This document shows, piece after piece, positions 38,101 through 50,038 of a stretch of 64,000 nucleotides of DNA; position 1 is the first letter of the stretch, and each line of letters begins with the position of its first letter. Source of the DNA: Dillenia suffruticosa (taxonomy: Eukaryota; Streptophyta; Magnoliopsida; Dilleniales; Dilleniaceae). Location: positions 25,409,056 through 25,473,055 of the forward strand of contig JAVTVX010000010.1 in assembly GCA_033439265.1 (NCBI GenBank). Reading direction: 5' to 3'. The translations under genes were made by a program, and so were the position numbers. The notes beneath the pieces are model-generated. The model was not told the origin of the DNA, ran no database searches, and saw only the letters and a program-made list of their open reading frames with translations.

Positions 38101-40785
38101 GGTCTATATTGATGATTGGATAATCAATACATTGTGAGAGAAAATATTATTGTCGTTTGTATGGTGATGGAGTTATTCAGCCTTTACCCCTGATGGGTCT
38201 TGATTTCCTTGATCTTGGATTTGGATCTTGTCTATTAGATCTAGATTTCATCTGAATCATGAGCACATCTAGAAATTGTAGAAATCTATAAAGCATACAG
38301 AAACAACAAGTGAATTTTTTTTCTTCAAAATTTCAAAATATAGTATGAGATATGCCCAGGACGTATGATCAGTATACTATTTTTATATAAATAATCATTT
38401 GACTGGTCTAAGGAGTTGCACCCTGTTGGTGCATCTTTTAGTTATCTATCTATTCATTGACTATTTTTCATGTGTTAATACTGTTTACTTTTTCCTATAA
38501 AACATGTTGTACCATGTCAATGCCCTAAATTCCAATATACTGAGCAAGAAGGAGCAGCATATTATGCTCAGTTTCTTTTAGTTTGGTATATGCAGAATGG
38601 TCCATTGCGATGTTGGTGTTGTTTGACATGACAAATTGAACAAATATGATTCACTTGCCTGGTTAATATCGTATGCCTGCTGATGGTGCTGGCTACTTGT
38701 TGTCTAATTATTTTTTTTTCCTATTGCTACACTCTTAGATCCGTCCGGTACTTCTGCAAGTCAGGCTGAAAAGGAGGAGGTGGATTCCCGCTCAATATAT
38801 GTTGGTAATGTGAGGTTTAGGAATCCTTTCTTCTCGTAATTTTCATTCTCACATGATATGTCATGCACTGACCTTGAATTTTCTTTGTACTTTTTAATGA
38901 ATGAATCAAAATGTTATAAAGTAGATACTTATGAAGTAACAATGATGCACCCCAAGGATATTTCTTTTGCTTATAAAATTCCCTTTTCTGATAAGAAACA
39001 AATGGATACACCTGAAGGATATTTTTGGTTGATGCTGATGGTAGTCGTTATGTTTATGGACATTTATATCCAGTGATAGAGGTAGAGAGTTTGGGAAGCA
39101 TCGGATGTGGTATGCCTTTTGTTTTTAACTGTGATTGTTTAAAATGAGCAGCATATTGTGTATGGCTCTGGTTTTCGCTAGGCTTTGTTAGGATCAAATG
39201 TGTGTAGCGGTACCCCCTTCCAGCAAAGAGAATCTCTGCGGTTTGAACCCATTCATCTGGGTTCCATTGGAGCAACCTTCCATTCTGTTTGCATTACTTG
39301 TATCCAGGATCTTTTACCCAAGAAAGAAGAAAGCCGTCTTCATATATTGATGATGAACATTTACCTCCAGTTATGGAGGTTGAAAGTTTGGGGAAGCATT
39401 GGATTTGGTATGCCTTAATCTTCAATTGTGTCTAAAATGAGCAGCATATTGTATGAGGCTCTGGTTATTGCAAGGTTTTGAGAGGATCAAATGTACATGG
39501 CTTTACCCCTGCAAATAGAGAGGGTTTATGTGGTTGGAACCCAGTCCTTTGGGTCACAGTGGAAGCAACCTTTCCATTGTGCTAGGATTGCCCTTATTCA
39601 GGATCTAAAGATTGCAAATGCTTATTCTCTGGATATATGAATCTTTTTTTCCCCCCAAGATCTCTTGATGTACATATAATGCGTGGGGGGAAGTAAAAAT
39701 CCCCAAATGGTGATTTTCTAGGAAGATAAACTCATAAATGTACAATAACATCACGCTCTATTAACGTGACTAGAATATGTGCTTTTAAATCTTCTTATGC
39801 GTCAATTGTTAACATAAAGAGTTCATGGTCTATACCAAATTAAAATTCTGTAAGATTCTTGTTTGACAAGTGCACTCACAATTTTGTGGACTAGCCATGG
39901 GTAGATATCATTTCATTTGTAAAACAGACTTGATTACCATAGTTTAAATAGTAATCTTTATAACAATAAGTAATGTTTTTGAATTACTTTCCAGATTATT
40001 AAGGTCAAGTGGCAACCCCCCTATATACAGAATATTACATGATTATTTGAATGATGTTCATTTATGAGTTATATCACTGATATCTGTTGTGGTTTATTCC
40101 TGTTCCATCTCTTTCTCTCTCTCTCCTCATCCATTCCATCATTGAATTTTTCTTGGCCAATAGGCGATGGATAGATAGTTCTCAACATTATATTCTAATA
40201 AATTCAGGTTGACTATGCCTGCACACCTGAAGAAGTTCAGCAACACTTTCAATCCTGCGGAACAGTGAACAGAGTGACCATTTTGACAGACAAATTTGGT
40301 CAACCAAAGGGATTTGCTTATGTGGAGTTTGTTGAAATTGATGCTGTTCAGAATGCTCTACTGTTAAATGAATCCGAGTTGCATGGGCGACAGTTGAAAG
40401 TATGCGCTTCTGGTTTTGCTGAAAACTGAAACACTATATTATAATTTGTTTGATTTTAAACAATTTGTTTGGGTTCTGCAGGTATCTGCTAAGCGTACTA
40501 ACATTCCTGGAATGAAGCAATATAGGGGAAGGCGGCTCAACCCGTATTTTAACTCTCGATTCCGAAGGCCTTTCATGCCTGGTCCCCCTTTCTACCCTCC
40601 GTATGGATACGGGTAAGCATTGCAAGTTCTATATGCACTTGATGCCTAAGAATGCTTTGGGATAATACTTGAATATTTGCATTTTCATAACTGGTGTCCG
40701 GTTGTATTTGGCTTCAGTCTCTTTCAAATTTCAAATTCTGTTGCTCCCATTACCTTTTCCTTTCATTGATTTGTATCCTCAAATT

Positions 40786-40825
<40 letters not shown>

Positions 40826-43819
40826 CTTGCTGGTGTGTAGTAAATGAGTAGCTGCTGGAAATTGTTATAGAAAAAGGAAAAGAATATCGTCGCTTCAAAA
40901 TTTAGGATTGCATGTATTGTGGCTTGGAATTTTCCTTGTACTACTCATGCATGTGTCTTGGTACACTAATATTCAAACTGATTTGTTTTTCCCAAATACT
41001 CGTTGTAACCTGGATCATATTTTACACATTATCGCACCATGTATAATATTTGCATTATATTCTTTGGATGGATTAGCTTATTTATATATGTGATTACTTA
41101 GTATCTGTTGCTAATTTCATATTTTTTCCTTGTGACATCACTTGGCCTCTTAATACTGACAACTAGCACCTTGCAATGCATGGACTTTTAAATTAATTAA
41201 AATCAAATTATTATTGGTTTAAAAATTATTTTTATTTCTTCATTAAAGTTTAATTATAATGGCTTAACCTTCAGATTTAACAATAGCATTAACTATCAAA
41301 AAGCTACATATAAATCATGTATGTTAAGCTTTTGTGTAAATCAATGGCAGGTTAACAGTTTGGCCTACAAGGATTATAGTGGGCAAGGATTGTAGTGGCA
41401 TAACCTTAGTAGAAAGAATGTTTGAATTTTATTATATTCAGTATATCAGTGATCCTTTTTTTTTTTATTTTTTTAAATACTTGTTTTCAGTTGATCTAAA
41501 GTTTGTTAGAAAGGGTATTCACTCCAAGTATTTTTTATAACTTGAGTAATCCCTGGATTTCCTTACCTTTTTCTAGTGGTACTGTTTAACTGAAGTCATA
41601 TTTGGTTCTCTCTGATTCTAAGTTTTTCTGTTTTAGGTACTACTTCTTGTATCTTGGTTGACACCATAGTGATTAATCTATATTCACTTTTGAAATGCCT
41701 AAAGGCCAATTTCTCCCCTATTGATGCAAAGACCTTTCAAAGTAAATGAGGCTCCGGTTTCAAAAGTTTTCTTTGGATTTAGTACATGACAATATCGATG
41801 GATCCTGCCAATAAGTTAGCATAAATTGATGGGGAAAACAGTGTTTATTGTGTCTCTTGTGTAAATCCTACATATTCATATGAAAATATTATTAAATTTT
41901 TGTTGCTCTTTATCTAGATTGTTTCGAGGTTTGCTGTAAAGCTTCGTAATTTGTAGCCAAATCCCAAGTGTAAATGTCTTCTATGGAATTCTCCCCCAAA
42001 TGGGTCACAAAGAGACTACTTAGTTTTTGCTGATCATGGATCTAAATCTGTTATACTTCATATAATCTTGTTTTGTTAGTAACGGTTTTAAGTTTGTGGA
42101 AAAGGCAGGTGCCTTTTTTTTGGGGGGGGGGCAAAGAAATACCATAGTATTCATTGAAGAAGAGAGTAGTACAATCTGAGTAATCACATATATAAGCCAA
42201 TCTGATTGTAAGAAAAGCTAGAAAAATAAGATTCTTCAATCCCTATTATCTCCTTTTGTCCTGATCCTTTAAAAGCTGTTGGCGGAAAGACCACAGAGCA
42301 ACATAAAAGAAAATCTTATCCTACAGGCGAGAGCAAAGATTCGCCTGGTTTATGAAAATTTTGACATTTTCCCTCAACTGATGGACGAGACACTGATACC
42401 ATAGCACCTCACATGAAAATTCTAGCATTTTTGGCACACCTAAAGCAAATGTAACAGTATATTCTTCGTGGTCCTTGGAACCAGGAAGTGCCAGAACAAA
42501 TTTCTAGCTTCATTGACATTAGGATACCCAACACATATATCTAGCAAGAAGGCACGAAAGGCCTCCCTTTGCAATAGGTCAATGAAGATTTGTGAACTAA
42601 AAAAAGCTTAATATTTGGAAGGAACTTCTTTATATGTATCCCTGCTTTCTTAATATGAACTGCTACTGAAAATACTGGTGACAGTTCTTTAAATCTGATT
42701 GACTGGGATTTGGAAGTAACCTTGGGCCATGTCTGGTAAGGAGGATGGAGAATAGGAAGTAGGGATCCGAAAGGAGATGGGAAGGACATAGAGAAATTCA
42801 TAATATTTGTCACCCTGTTTCGTTGAAGGAAGTGGAGAGAAGTGTGTGGAAGAAAAGAAGAAGTTAACGGGGAAAGAAAATATGGATTTTCTCTTCTCCC
42901 CACTACCAAACAAAGGAGATGTCTTCCCTATATTTACCCCCCATGCCCAGGTTTTCCACCAAAACAAACACGGCCTTAGCTAGGAGCATTGATGTAGATA
43001 GAGTGCACATGAAATACTAGTGAAAGCTTCAAATAACTATTTCATTTTAGTAATTTACCTAGTTAGATTTAGTAATAAATAAGCCAACTTAGAATCAGAT
43101 TGTTGTCTAGAGCTTGGATCTGACCTGAGATTTCCTAATCTAGCATTATTTGACAAAAAACCCATTTCCGTTTACATCAGTCTCTGGGAAAGTGAGAAGC
43201 AAATATTGTTATTAACAAAATGAGATGTGAAAATTTTCAGGAGACCCATTTTGTTCGATTTCATTTTTTAGCAATGACATATATTTAATGTTACTGAAAT
43301 GGGCAACCTACACAGCCTTATGGCATGAATGCAAGTTTTCTTTGAACCATTTTTAGGTTATTCGTTCTTTTATCTTTCTTTAATTACTTATTACCATTAT
43401 ATTTTATTTAACTTTTGATTAATTTAGTTGGTCAGATTAGACCCCTTCCAAGAACCTTAGCTCTCCTAAAGAACTGAGCTTGTACTCAGATGTGTGATAT
43501 GAATAGACTTCTGATGCAACTGTTATAGGCTCCGATACATATTTTTTCACATTTGATATTGTTCCTGTATGATCTGATGGAGCGGTTTCTACTACTCTCA
43601 GATTCCCTCTTTGTGCATTTGCCTATTCTAATTAGGTATTTACACATTTAATATCCTCCCATGAGGATATTTAGAAACTAATACTCTGGTAGTGACCCAT
43701 GAAGAATGATGATCAGTTCTAGATTTTAGATTTCACCTTTCATAACGAATAAGAATTTTGTACTTGTGTGCAGGAGGGTTCCTAGGTTCCGAAGACCTAC
43801 ACGATATAGGCCATACTAA
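35131..43819 (+). CDS. PABN: Nuclear polyadenylate-binding protein (PABN type)
   Basis: Six exons: 35131-35250, 35310-35412, 38739-38809, 40208-40399, 40482-40612 and 43774-43819. All are GT/AG with matching phases, giving 220 residues, typical for plant PABN1-3. The layout is an acidic N-terminus ([20 protein letters not shown]), an alpha-helical coiled-coil segment at ~41-75 ([20 protein letters not shown]), then one RRM with RNP2 IYVGNV (94-99) and RNP1 KGFAYVEF (132-139). The C-terminus is Arg/Tyr/Pro-rich ([24 protein letters not shown]). The family binds nascent poly(A) tails in the nucleus, stimulates poly(A) polymerase and controls tail length. The last exon encodes only 15 residues and lies beyond a 3.2-kb intron. 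Introns 2 and 5 carry repeats. No lesion was seen. Confidence 0.96.
39061..39610. repeat. Diverged ~297-bp tandem duplication in PABN intron 3
   Basis: Segments 39061-39315 and 39358-39610 align throughout. Shared words include ATGAGCAGCATATTGT, GGCTCTGGTT, AGGATCAAATGT and GGAAGCATYGGATKTGGTATG. It is noncoding in its present state and could derive from a repeat or gene fragment I do not recognise. Confidence 0.75.
40787..40822. repeat. (CT)n microsatellite
   Basis: About 18 CT units in PABN intron 5. Confidence 0.95.
42725..42975. mobile_element. Candidate MITE in PABN intron 5
   Basis: The left end GGCCATGTCTGGTAAGGAGG and the reverse complement of the right end, GGCCGTGTTTGTTTTGGTGG, form imperfect terminal inverted repeats of the GGCC(A/G)TGTTTGG type common in plant MITEs. 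The element is 251 bp with no coding capacity. Target-site duplication is unclear. Confidence 0.45.
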
Positions 43820-44330
43820 TGGGAAGGACCTTGCTTGCTGCAGTGCGGAGGAGAATTTTTACATTTACCGGAAGCGAGATGCGCTCTTGTATGAACTTTG
43901 TATCATCTTTTCCTATTTAGACAATCTGAAGAACACAGGAGAAGAAGCACAGAGGAAACGAATTTGCAAATGGTTGTTGTAGGGGCACAAGTGATTCTGT
44001 ATTCTTATCGTAATTGCTTAATGAATTTTTTGAAATCATTAGTTGGTTATAATTCGCAGTATACTAGTCTGATATTTATTTATTGTCAAATGCTTGAGAT
44101 GGTCTGATATTTCTTCGCATGCACTTCCAGCCTTCAGCAATTGTTTTTTTCGTGTAAATGTCCTTTTAAAAAAATTCTTCCAAAATTTGAAAATTTGTGG
44201 TTATACTTTTGATTAGAATGCTAAATAAATTATGTTAAAACATGTTTCACTATGAGGTTTTGTATGGGAATCTGGTCGCCTCATCCCTCGTCTCTTATTC
44301 AACAGCGACTCAAACTCACATGAATTATCT
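43820..44330. other. PABN 3' UTR and flank
   Basis: Sequence after the PABN stop (43817-43819); likely 3' UTR to roughly 44.1 kb. No further gene. Confidence 0.5.
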
Positions 44331-44860
44331 TTTTTTTTTTTCTTATTCTCTCTCGGTGGATATTTAAAATTATATTTTAATTAATTTGATTTGAATTATT
44401 ATGAGTTTTTTATAGGAAAGGTTTTTTAAAGTAATTTTTTTTAAAATTAAAATTTTAATTTTAATTAAATGATTCAACATATTTTTTCTTTCGGTAGATT
44501 GTAGTCTCTTACCAGCTATCATGTGAATATCTGTCTGATCTGAATCATGTGAACATCTGTGACTGCCTGTTTCGCTGTGTGGTTTCCAACAGGAAGTCCC
44601 TCGACCGAGTCATCGATCAGCATCAACACTTCCCAGAGCCTAGAGGCCCACCCATTTTACTTATAATTATTTAAAAAAAAAAATCAAATAAAAGATATTT
44701 TTTAAAAATTGCAAATATAGAAATTAAATATATTTTATAAAAATTTAAATTGTTATTTTTATACTAAAAATTAATCTAATTTTAATTGAATCTAATTAAA
44801 TGTTGTTGGGTTGTGTTGATCTATTGAGAAAAATAATGCTTGTTTTTGTTTGAACAAATC

Positions 44861-44966
44861 ATCAGGTGCTGCCCCGTCTGTGAGGGGCTTGTTTTGCTCT
44901 TGTGTTCTGGGTGTGTGTTTGCTGTCCCGTCTTTTATTAAACAAAAAAAAAAAAAATCAGGTGCTG
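44861..44966 (+). mobile_element. Short 5'-truncated retroposon with 11-bp target-site duplication
   Basis: Insert 44872-44955 is flanked by perfect ATCAGGTGCTG repeats (44861-44871 and 44956-44966) and ends in TTTTATTAAAC plus a poly(A) run. The T/G-rich body resembles plant LINE-1-type 3' UTR ends, so it is probably a dead-on-arrival LINE insertion of only ~84 bp. Confidence 0.7.
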
Positions 44967-45219
44967 ATACTGTGGTTGTGGTTAAATGGTCTAACAGAAT
45001 AGCTCCCTTTTATATTTTATTTCTCTCTAATATTTGCTATGAAAGTCGCATGGAATACTTCATTGTAGTGCCCGTGGAATTTCTCACTCCATTTGCCACC
45101 TCATATCAGTAGGGGGCATAGGTAACTCTAGGGCACGAGTGGGGTTGGGGGTCGAGGTTACATCTTTATTCATTATTATTTTTTTTTAATTTGGTTGGTC
45201 GAGGTAAGACATCTCCATC

Positions 45220-45935
45220 GGCCGGTTCAGTACTCGGACCCTGATCAAAAGGCCGGTTCAAGCTTGACCACATGAATAATGGTAAAAGTACGGTTTAGCC
45301 ACCCGTTGAACCTTCTTGAACCAAAACCGTTCAAAAGCCACCGGTTCAACCCAAAAACAGGAAGCATTCTAGTTCTTTCTCGGTTCAGACATTTTTTCCC
45401 CCATGGTTGGTCTTCTGAGATGACAGTTTTCATATTTCCTCTCTCTCTCCCCCTCACTTTCTACCCCTCCCTCATCTCATAAAGCTTATTCAATTTCTTT
45501 CTCTACCCCTCATCTCCTTCCTCTCCAGACTTCATCATCCATCTCCGTCGATTTCTCATTCTTAGTCCCCAGAACCCTCTATCCAGATGAAACAAATAAA
45601 AAAAAAAATTGCGGGAGAAGATGAAGAAGAAAATGATAAGGTCTCTAGGAGTGAATTTTCTATGAATTTTCGTGCAAAGCTTTGATCTTGATTAAAGGGT
45701 TGATTTTGATTTCAATAACTACTACCTGATTATCCGAATGTTGCTGTGTTGCTGAAACGCAAAAGGGCTCGGGGCACTTGGACCTAAAAGTACCTCTTAT
45801 GCAACACCGCAACACAACAATTTGATTTCAACAGTAAAATTGCTTTGCTGCTAGATACGTAAAAGAAAATTGTTGGGTTGCAATTAGTGAAATCGAATTC
45901 TGGAGAGATGATGAAATTGGGATTTGGCGAAGATT

Positions 45936-45989
<54 letters not shown>

Positions 45990-46130
45990 CCCAGAACTAA
46001 AACCGGGCTTTGAACCGGCACTTAACCACCTAAACCAGAACCTTTTGAATCCTTAAACCTTAAATGGCCACGAAACCGAACTGGCGCTTCAGGATTTAGA
46101 GCGAGCGCAGAATTGGCCAAATTTTTTTCT
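45220..46130. mobile_element. Candidate non-autonomous DNA transposon relic
   Basis: Both edges are rich in short CCGGTTC / GAACCGG words in both orientations (45222-45365 and 46000-46085), as in subterminal repeats of plant DNA transposons. The centre contains a long (AG)n tract (45940-45984). No transposase, and exact ends are not resolved. Confidence 0.3.
45940..45984. repeat. (AG)n microsatellite
   Basis: About 22 AG units in intergenic DNA. Confidence 0.95.
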
Positions 46131-47334
46131 CTTTCTTGACCACTCGATTTGAGTTATTTGAATAATTTAATTCGAATATTATAAAAATTATTTAGAAGAT
46201 TTTAGAATTTAATATTCGAATAAATATCTACACAACATTAATATTTAACCTTTTTTATTTTTTGAAATGGCAAAACATTACCAAAAAATATATATATTAA
46301 AATTAAGACATTATTTTTGAACAAAGTAGAAAAAGATGCACATAAAGTCGCCAAACTAAATCCCGACCCGTTTAGGCCCGTGGGCAGGCCCAATAGAAGT
46401 GATATAAGTTTTTTAATTCAAAAGGAAGCAAAATTACACTTAAGTCATGGTTAAGTTTAACGGTGAATCAGTGACTCAATTGCATTATCTTTTTGGAGAA
46501 AAAAATGAAGTTCCTGAGAGCTGTATGACTCTCCCCGATTTTGTTTCCAAATTGGTACGAATTTTCGAGTATCAACTAAAATCCAATGCTCTTTACATAT
46601 GTGGTTCAATCATTGTAAAATAGTCTTTATGATATTCAATGTTAAATTAAATGATAATTTGAAATTTGCACAAAATCCTTACAAATAATGTAAACCCTCT
46701 TCAAATCAACAAATTCCAATTATTTTTTCGTGCGCTTGTGAGAGAAATGATGTTTTCTAAGTATATTTTCTTGATTTTATTTTGAAATTGACGTGATATG
46801 AAATAATTGAATAAAAAAATTATGTCACGATTTTTCATACAATAAATATATTATTATTTTTGAATTATAAGTTTGCATATCTATCGAGTCTGATGAATTC
46901 TTTATGTCCCACCTCAAAATGGAACATCTTATTCATATTCAAATCACTTCTATGCTGGAAGTAATGTGTTTTTTGCTGATAGGGTCATTGTACAATATAA
47001 ATCTTGTAAATATTTCAACCCATAATAGGTATAAATGATTTTCTGAAAGAAATAAAAATGAAAAATTACACAAGTTAAGAACACAGGCCAACCCCATCCC
47101 ACACAATAATCTATTCCAATCCATTGTTACATTAATCCCCTTTTCACAACATTGGGTCATAAAAGTTATTATTCAAATCATCACACGTGTATATACATAA
47201 AATTTTTCATAGTCAACCAGGATTATAATAATTCTATTGACACACAAGATGTTTAACATAACTCATTGATGATTATCCACCTCGTTTTAGCAAATGTTCA
47301 TGTGTGAGTACGAGGAGCCGTCCGATTTTCACAG
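46131..47334. other. Intergenic DNA downstream of the lipid-transfer-like gene
   Basis: No gene recognised. AT-rich, with scattered short open frames unlike any known family. Confidence 0.6.
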
Positions 47335-47997
47335 TCAAGGGGTGATAACACCTGCATAAAATTTGAATCCAGTGTTAGGAAATGTGTGAGCCAATTATGA
47401 TTGGTTGGAAATTTAAGAGGAACATTTCTATTATTTTCTCATTAAAAGAAGAAAAGATGGATGGTAGCCAAATTAAAATTGAGAATTAGGTAAAATCCTA
47501 ATTTTATTATTGAAAATATAAATAATAATTATTTTAAAATTATTTTATACTATTTTGGGATAAGAAAAGGTTTATTTGATCATGCTAGTATGGCATTAAC
47601 ACAATTTTAAGATCACGTAAATGTTACTTTCAAATTATTTCTTATAAAGGGTGTGCTAATAAAATCATGAGGGTCAGGGAAAGGGGGAAGTGCTTACTTC
47701 CACACTTGTAGTGGTGAGGGACAGTCCTTCCACAGTCTTGGATTTGGTTGATGGTACGAGTAACGTTGATGAGGGAAGCTATCTGAGGTGTGAGATAAGG
47801 GCAGACGCACTCTGGGTGAGTCACTCTCACTCTTCTGCAACACTTTGGGGATGGTTGGCGCCCGAATATGACGGACCTGCATGCCCTTACTAGAAGGCTT
47901 TTCTCCCTCTTGCACTCCTTAGAAACGGCTACACCACTTGTCACCTCTACAACACTCACCATCATCACCACAAACATTATAATTAACAATGCCCTCT

Positions 47998-48004
<7 letters not shown>
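47335..48004 (-). CDS. Secreted 8-cysteine lipid-transfer-like protein
   Basis: Exon 1 is 47698-48004 and exon 2 is 47335-47351, only 17 nt. The donor AA|GTAAGC and acceptor TGCAG join to give CGS-VITP and TGA, a 107-residue protein. Residues 1-~26 (MEKRALLIIMFVVMMVSVVEV) are a signal peptide. The mature part has the eight-cysteine motif C31, C42, C55-C56, C66-V-C68, C91, C101, spacing C-X10-C-X12-CC-X9-CXC-X22-C-X9-C, typical of plant lipid-transfer/2S albumin superfamily proteins, which are secreted and disulfide-rich and bind lipid or act at the cell surface. Reading through the donor would give an unrelated hydrophobic tail, so the spliced form is preferred; many relatives end in a similar short GS-x-TP tail. 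The specific ligand is unknown. Confidence 0.85.

Positions 48005-48044
<40 letters not shown>
48005..48044. repeat. (CT)n microsatellite in lipid-transfer-like gene leader
   Basis: 20 CT units abutting the start codon at 48004; read as (GA)n in the 5' UTR of the gene. Confidence 0.95.
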
Positions 48045-48047
<3 letters not shown>

Positions 48048-48087
48048 GCTCTGGTGAGTGTTGTTCATCTAGCTACGCTGCTTCATC

Positions 48088-48096
48088 CTATTTATA
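48088..48096 (-). promoter_or_regulatory. TATA box of lipid-transfer-like gene
   Basis: TATAAATAG on the minus strand, about 85-90 bp upstream of the ATG at 48004. Confidence 0.8.
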
Positions 48097-48124
48097 GGAG
48101 GAACAAACATACATATTATTAACG

Positions 48125-49695
48125 CTATGTGATAGAAATTAGAAAACCAAAATAATAACAAAATGAATTTTTTCTTTTAAATAAATAACAATTAATAGGA
48201 ACACAAATTGGTATCACACGTGAAATTGACAAAGAAAAAAATTATGTTATTTTGAAAAGTTTATTAATCTATCACGTGTTTTCTGATTTTTATACTCCAA
48301 AATTTTTGTCCATTGCATTATTCATTTTTTTAAAAAATAATACAGGGAATATGCTCAAAATAATGCAGAGAATAAATTATTTTTAAATTTTATAAATTCC
48401 TAATTTGTTATTTATTGGTATTAAGCTCCTTATGAAACATGCATGACCGGTCCAAAATATGGACATATTTCTCACTCTACAATATTGAAAAATTTATATT
48501 TGAGAAAATTGAGGTTAATTAGATTAATTGAAACTTGGTATTTTTTTAATACAAGAAATTATTTGAAAATAAAATAAATAATATTAATGGTGAATAGTGT
48601 CATAAATATGATCCCCACAAAAAAAAAATGAAAGAAAAACCTGAACTTGAAATATTTAAATTATATTGCAATAATGGCTTCAGCCACTTAGTTGGTAATA
48701 ATGTTGCAGAAAGGAGTGGTCCTCCTCATAATGTCGCACGTGTGTTTTTTTGACGGTGCATGTGAATGTTCAAAATGGACATGATTTTGTGGCCTTGTCA
48801 TTCTTTTCCCGTTTTGAATTTTTTTTTTATATTTTATGTGAATATTATTTATCGTAAAATATTATTTTTGTGAAAGACAATATTATTAATTATTTTGCAT
48901 GTTAAAAAAAATCTCATAAAAACAGTTGGGTTAGGTGATATTTGTGCCAAATGGTACCAAGGTGTTAAAGAGTTATGGATAAGTTTGTCATTCTTTTGAT
49001 TTGGAAGAATGTATTAAGATATAAAATAATTTTTATAATCATAAGAAATTCTATTTTTTAATAAAATATAAGTATTTAATTTGGATAAATTGATAAAATT
49101 TTGAAGCGATAGCAATCGATATCCAAATTTTAGAAACCATGATCGGTGGCTAAGTTTAAAATTTATCTTGCAGGTGGATTATAAAATGTAGGGGGTAAAG
49201 AGGGTGGAGGAGAGCAAAATGTTATAATTTATAGTTTTTTTTTTTTTGGCATTTTATGTGACTTAGCTGTTTATTAGGGTTTTTTTTAGGGGCATTTATT
49301 ATATACTTTTTATTAAAATATCATTAAAACTATACATATTAAATTTATTTTTCTCTTATTTCGCTCCTTATCATAATACATTTTTGGCTTTAATGTTGAG
49401 TAGTACAATTATTACTTTACATAATGCATCACCAAGTAGTTGTCTAAGAGAACACGACATTCACTGCATACTCTCGAGAACCCTGCAATACTATTTATCC
49501 TCTGCCACCATTTTTTAAAGGGGGCAAAAAAAAAAAAAACCTAAATGGGTACCAAGCATAATTCCGGGGCTCTCTGCTGGTTCACGTAATGGAGCGATTG
49601 TTGTTGTGCTGGTTGCTTTTGGATTCCCTTGCATATGGTTAAAGGGAAGTAACCAATTCTTCACCATGAGTTTGCTTTTTTTTTTTTTTTTTTTT
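48125..49695. other. Intergenic AT-rich DNA
   Basis: No gene recognised. The T-run at 49677-49695 directly precedes a SINE-like element. Confidence 0.6.
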
Positions 49696-50038
49696 ACCAA
49701 ACTCCCGTGGGGTAGTGGTGGACGTTACACTCCCTTATAAGTTTTGGATTCGAGTTATGAGAATAGAAAAATAAAATTTGGGAGAGTCATCCCTTTAATA
49801 GGTTTCACGGTACTCTGATCGAATTAATCGGATAAAATCTGAATATTAATTAGTGATAATAACCCATTTACACAAAAAAGGGTCTCATAGTGATTGGATC
49901 AGTTTAGTCGGGTAAAATACGAATATTCGTTGGTAGTAAAAATTTGTTTATCTAAAAAAAGGTTTTACAATTTTCAAACTAAATTAGTTAAGTAAAGACT
50001 AAATGCCAGTTGATAGCAAAAATCTGTTTAAAAAAAAG
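49696..50038 (+). mobile_element. SINE-like element with triplicated 3' domain
   Basis: The head 49696-49800 carries an A-box-like GTGGGGTAGTGGTGG and a B-box-like TTTTGGATTCGAGTT about 35 bp later, as in tRNA-derived SINEs. The 3' part consists of three consecutive ~80-bp units: 49801-49880, 49881-49960 and 49961-50038. Each starts with GGTYTYAYRG-like sequence and contains a TTAGTCGGGTAAA-type core. Each also has a GTTGRTAGYAAAAAT-type stretch and an A-rich end. Related single-unit copies occur elsewhere in the window, mostly inverted. Confidence 0.65.

Noticed and set aside
47690..48122. Plus-strand open frames over the lipid-transfer-like gene
   Set aside because: Antisense; partly translated CT repeat. 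The minus frame has the 8-cysteine motif and a TATA box.
49696..49760. Possible tRNA gene (A- and B-box-like motifs)
   Set aside because: No cloverleaf with paired acceptor stem can be formed; the downstream body fits a SINE better.
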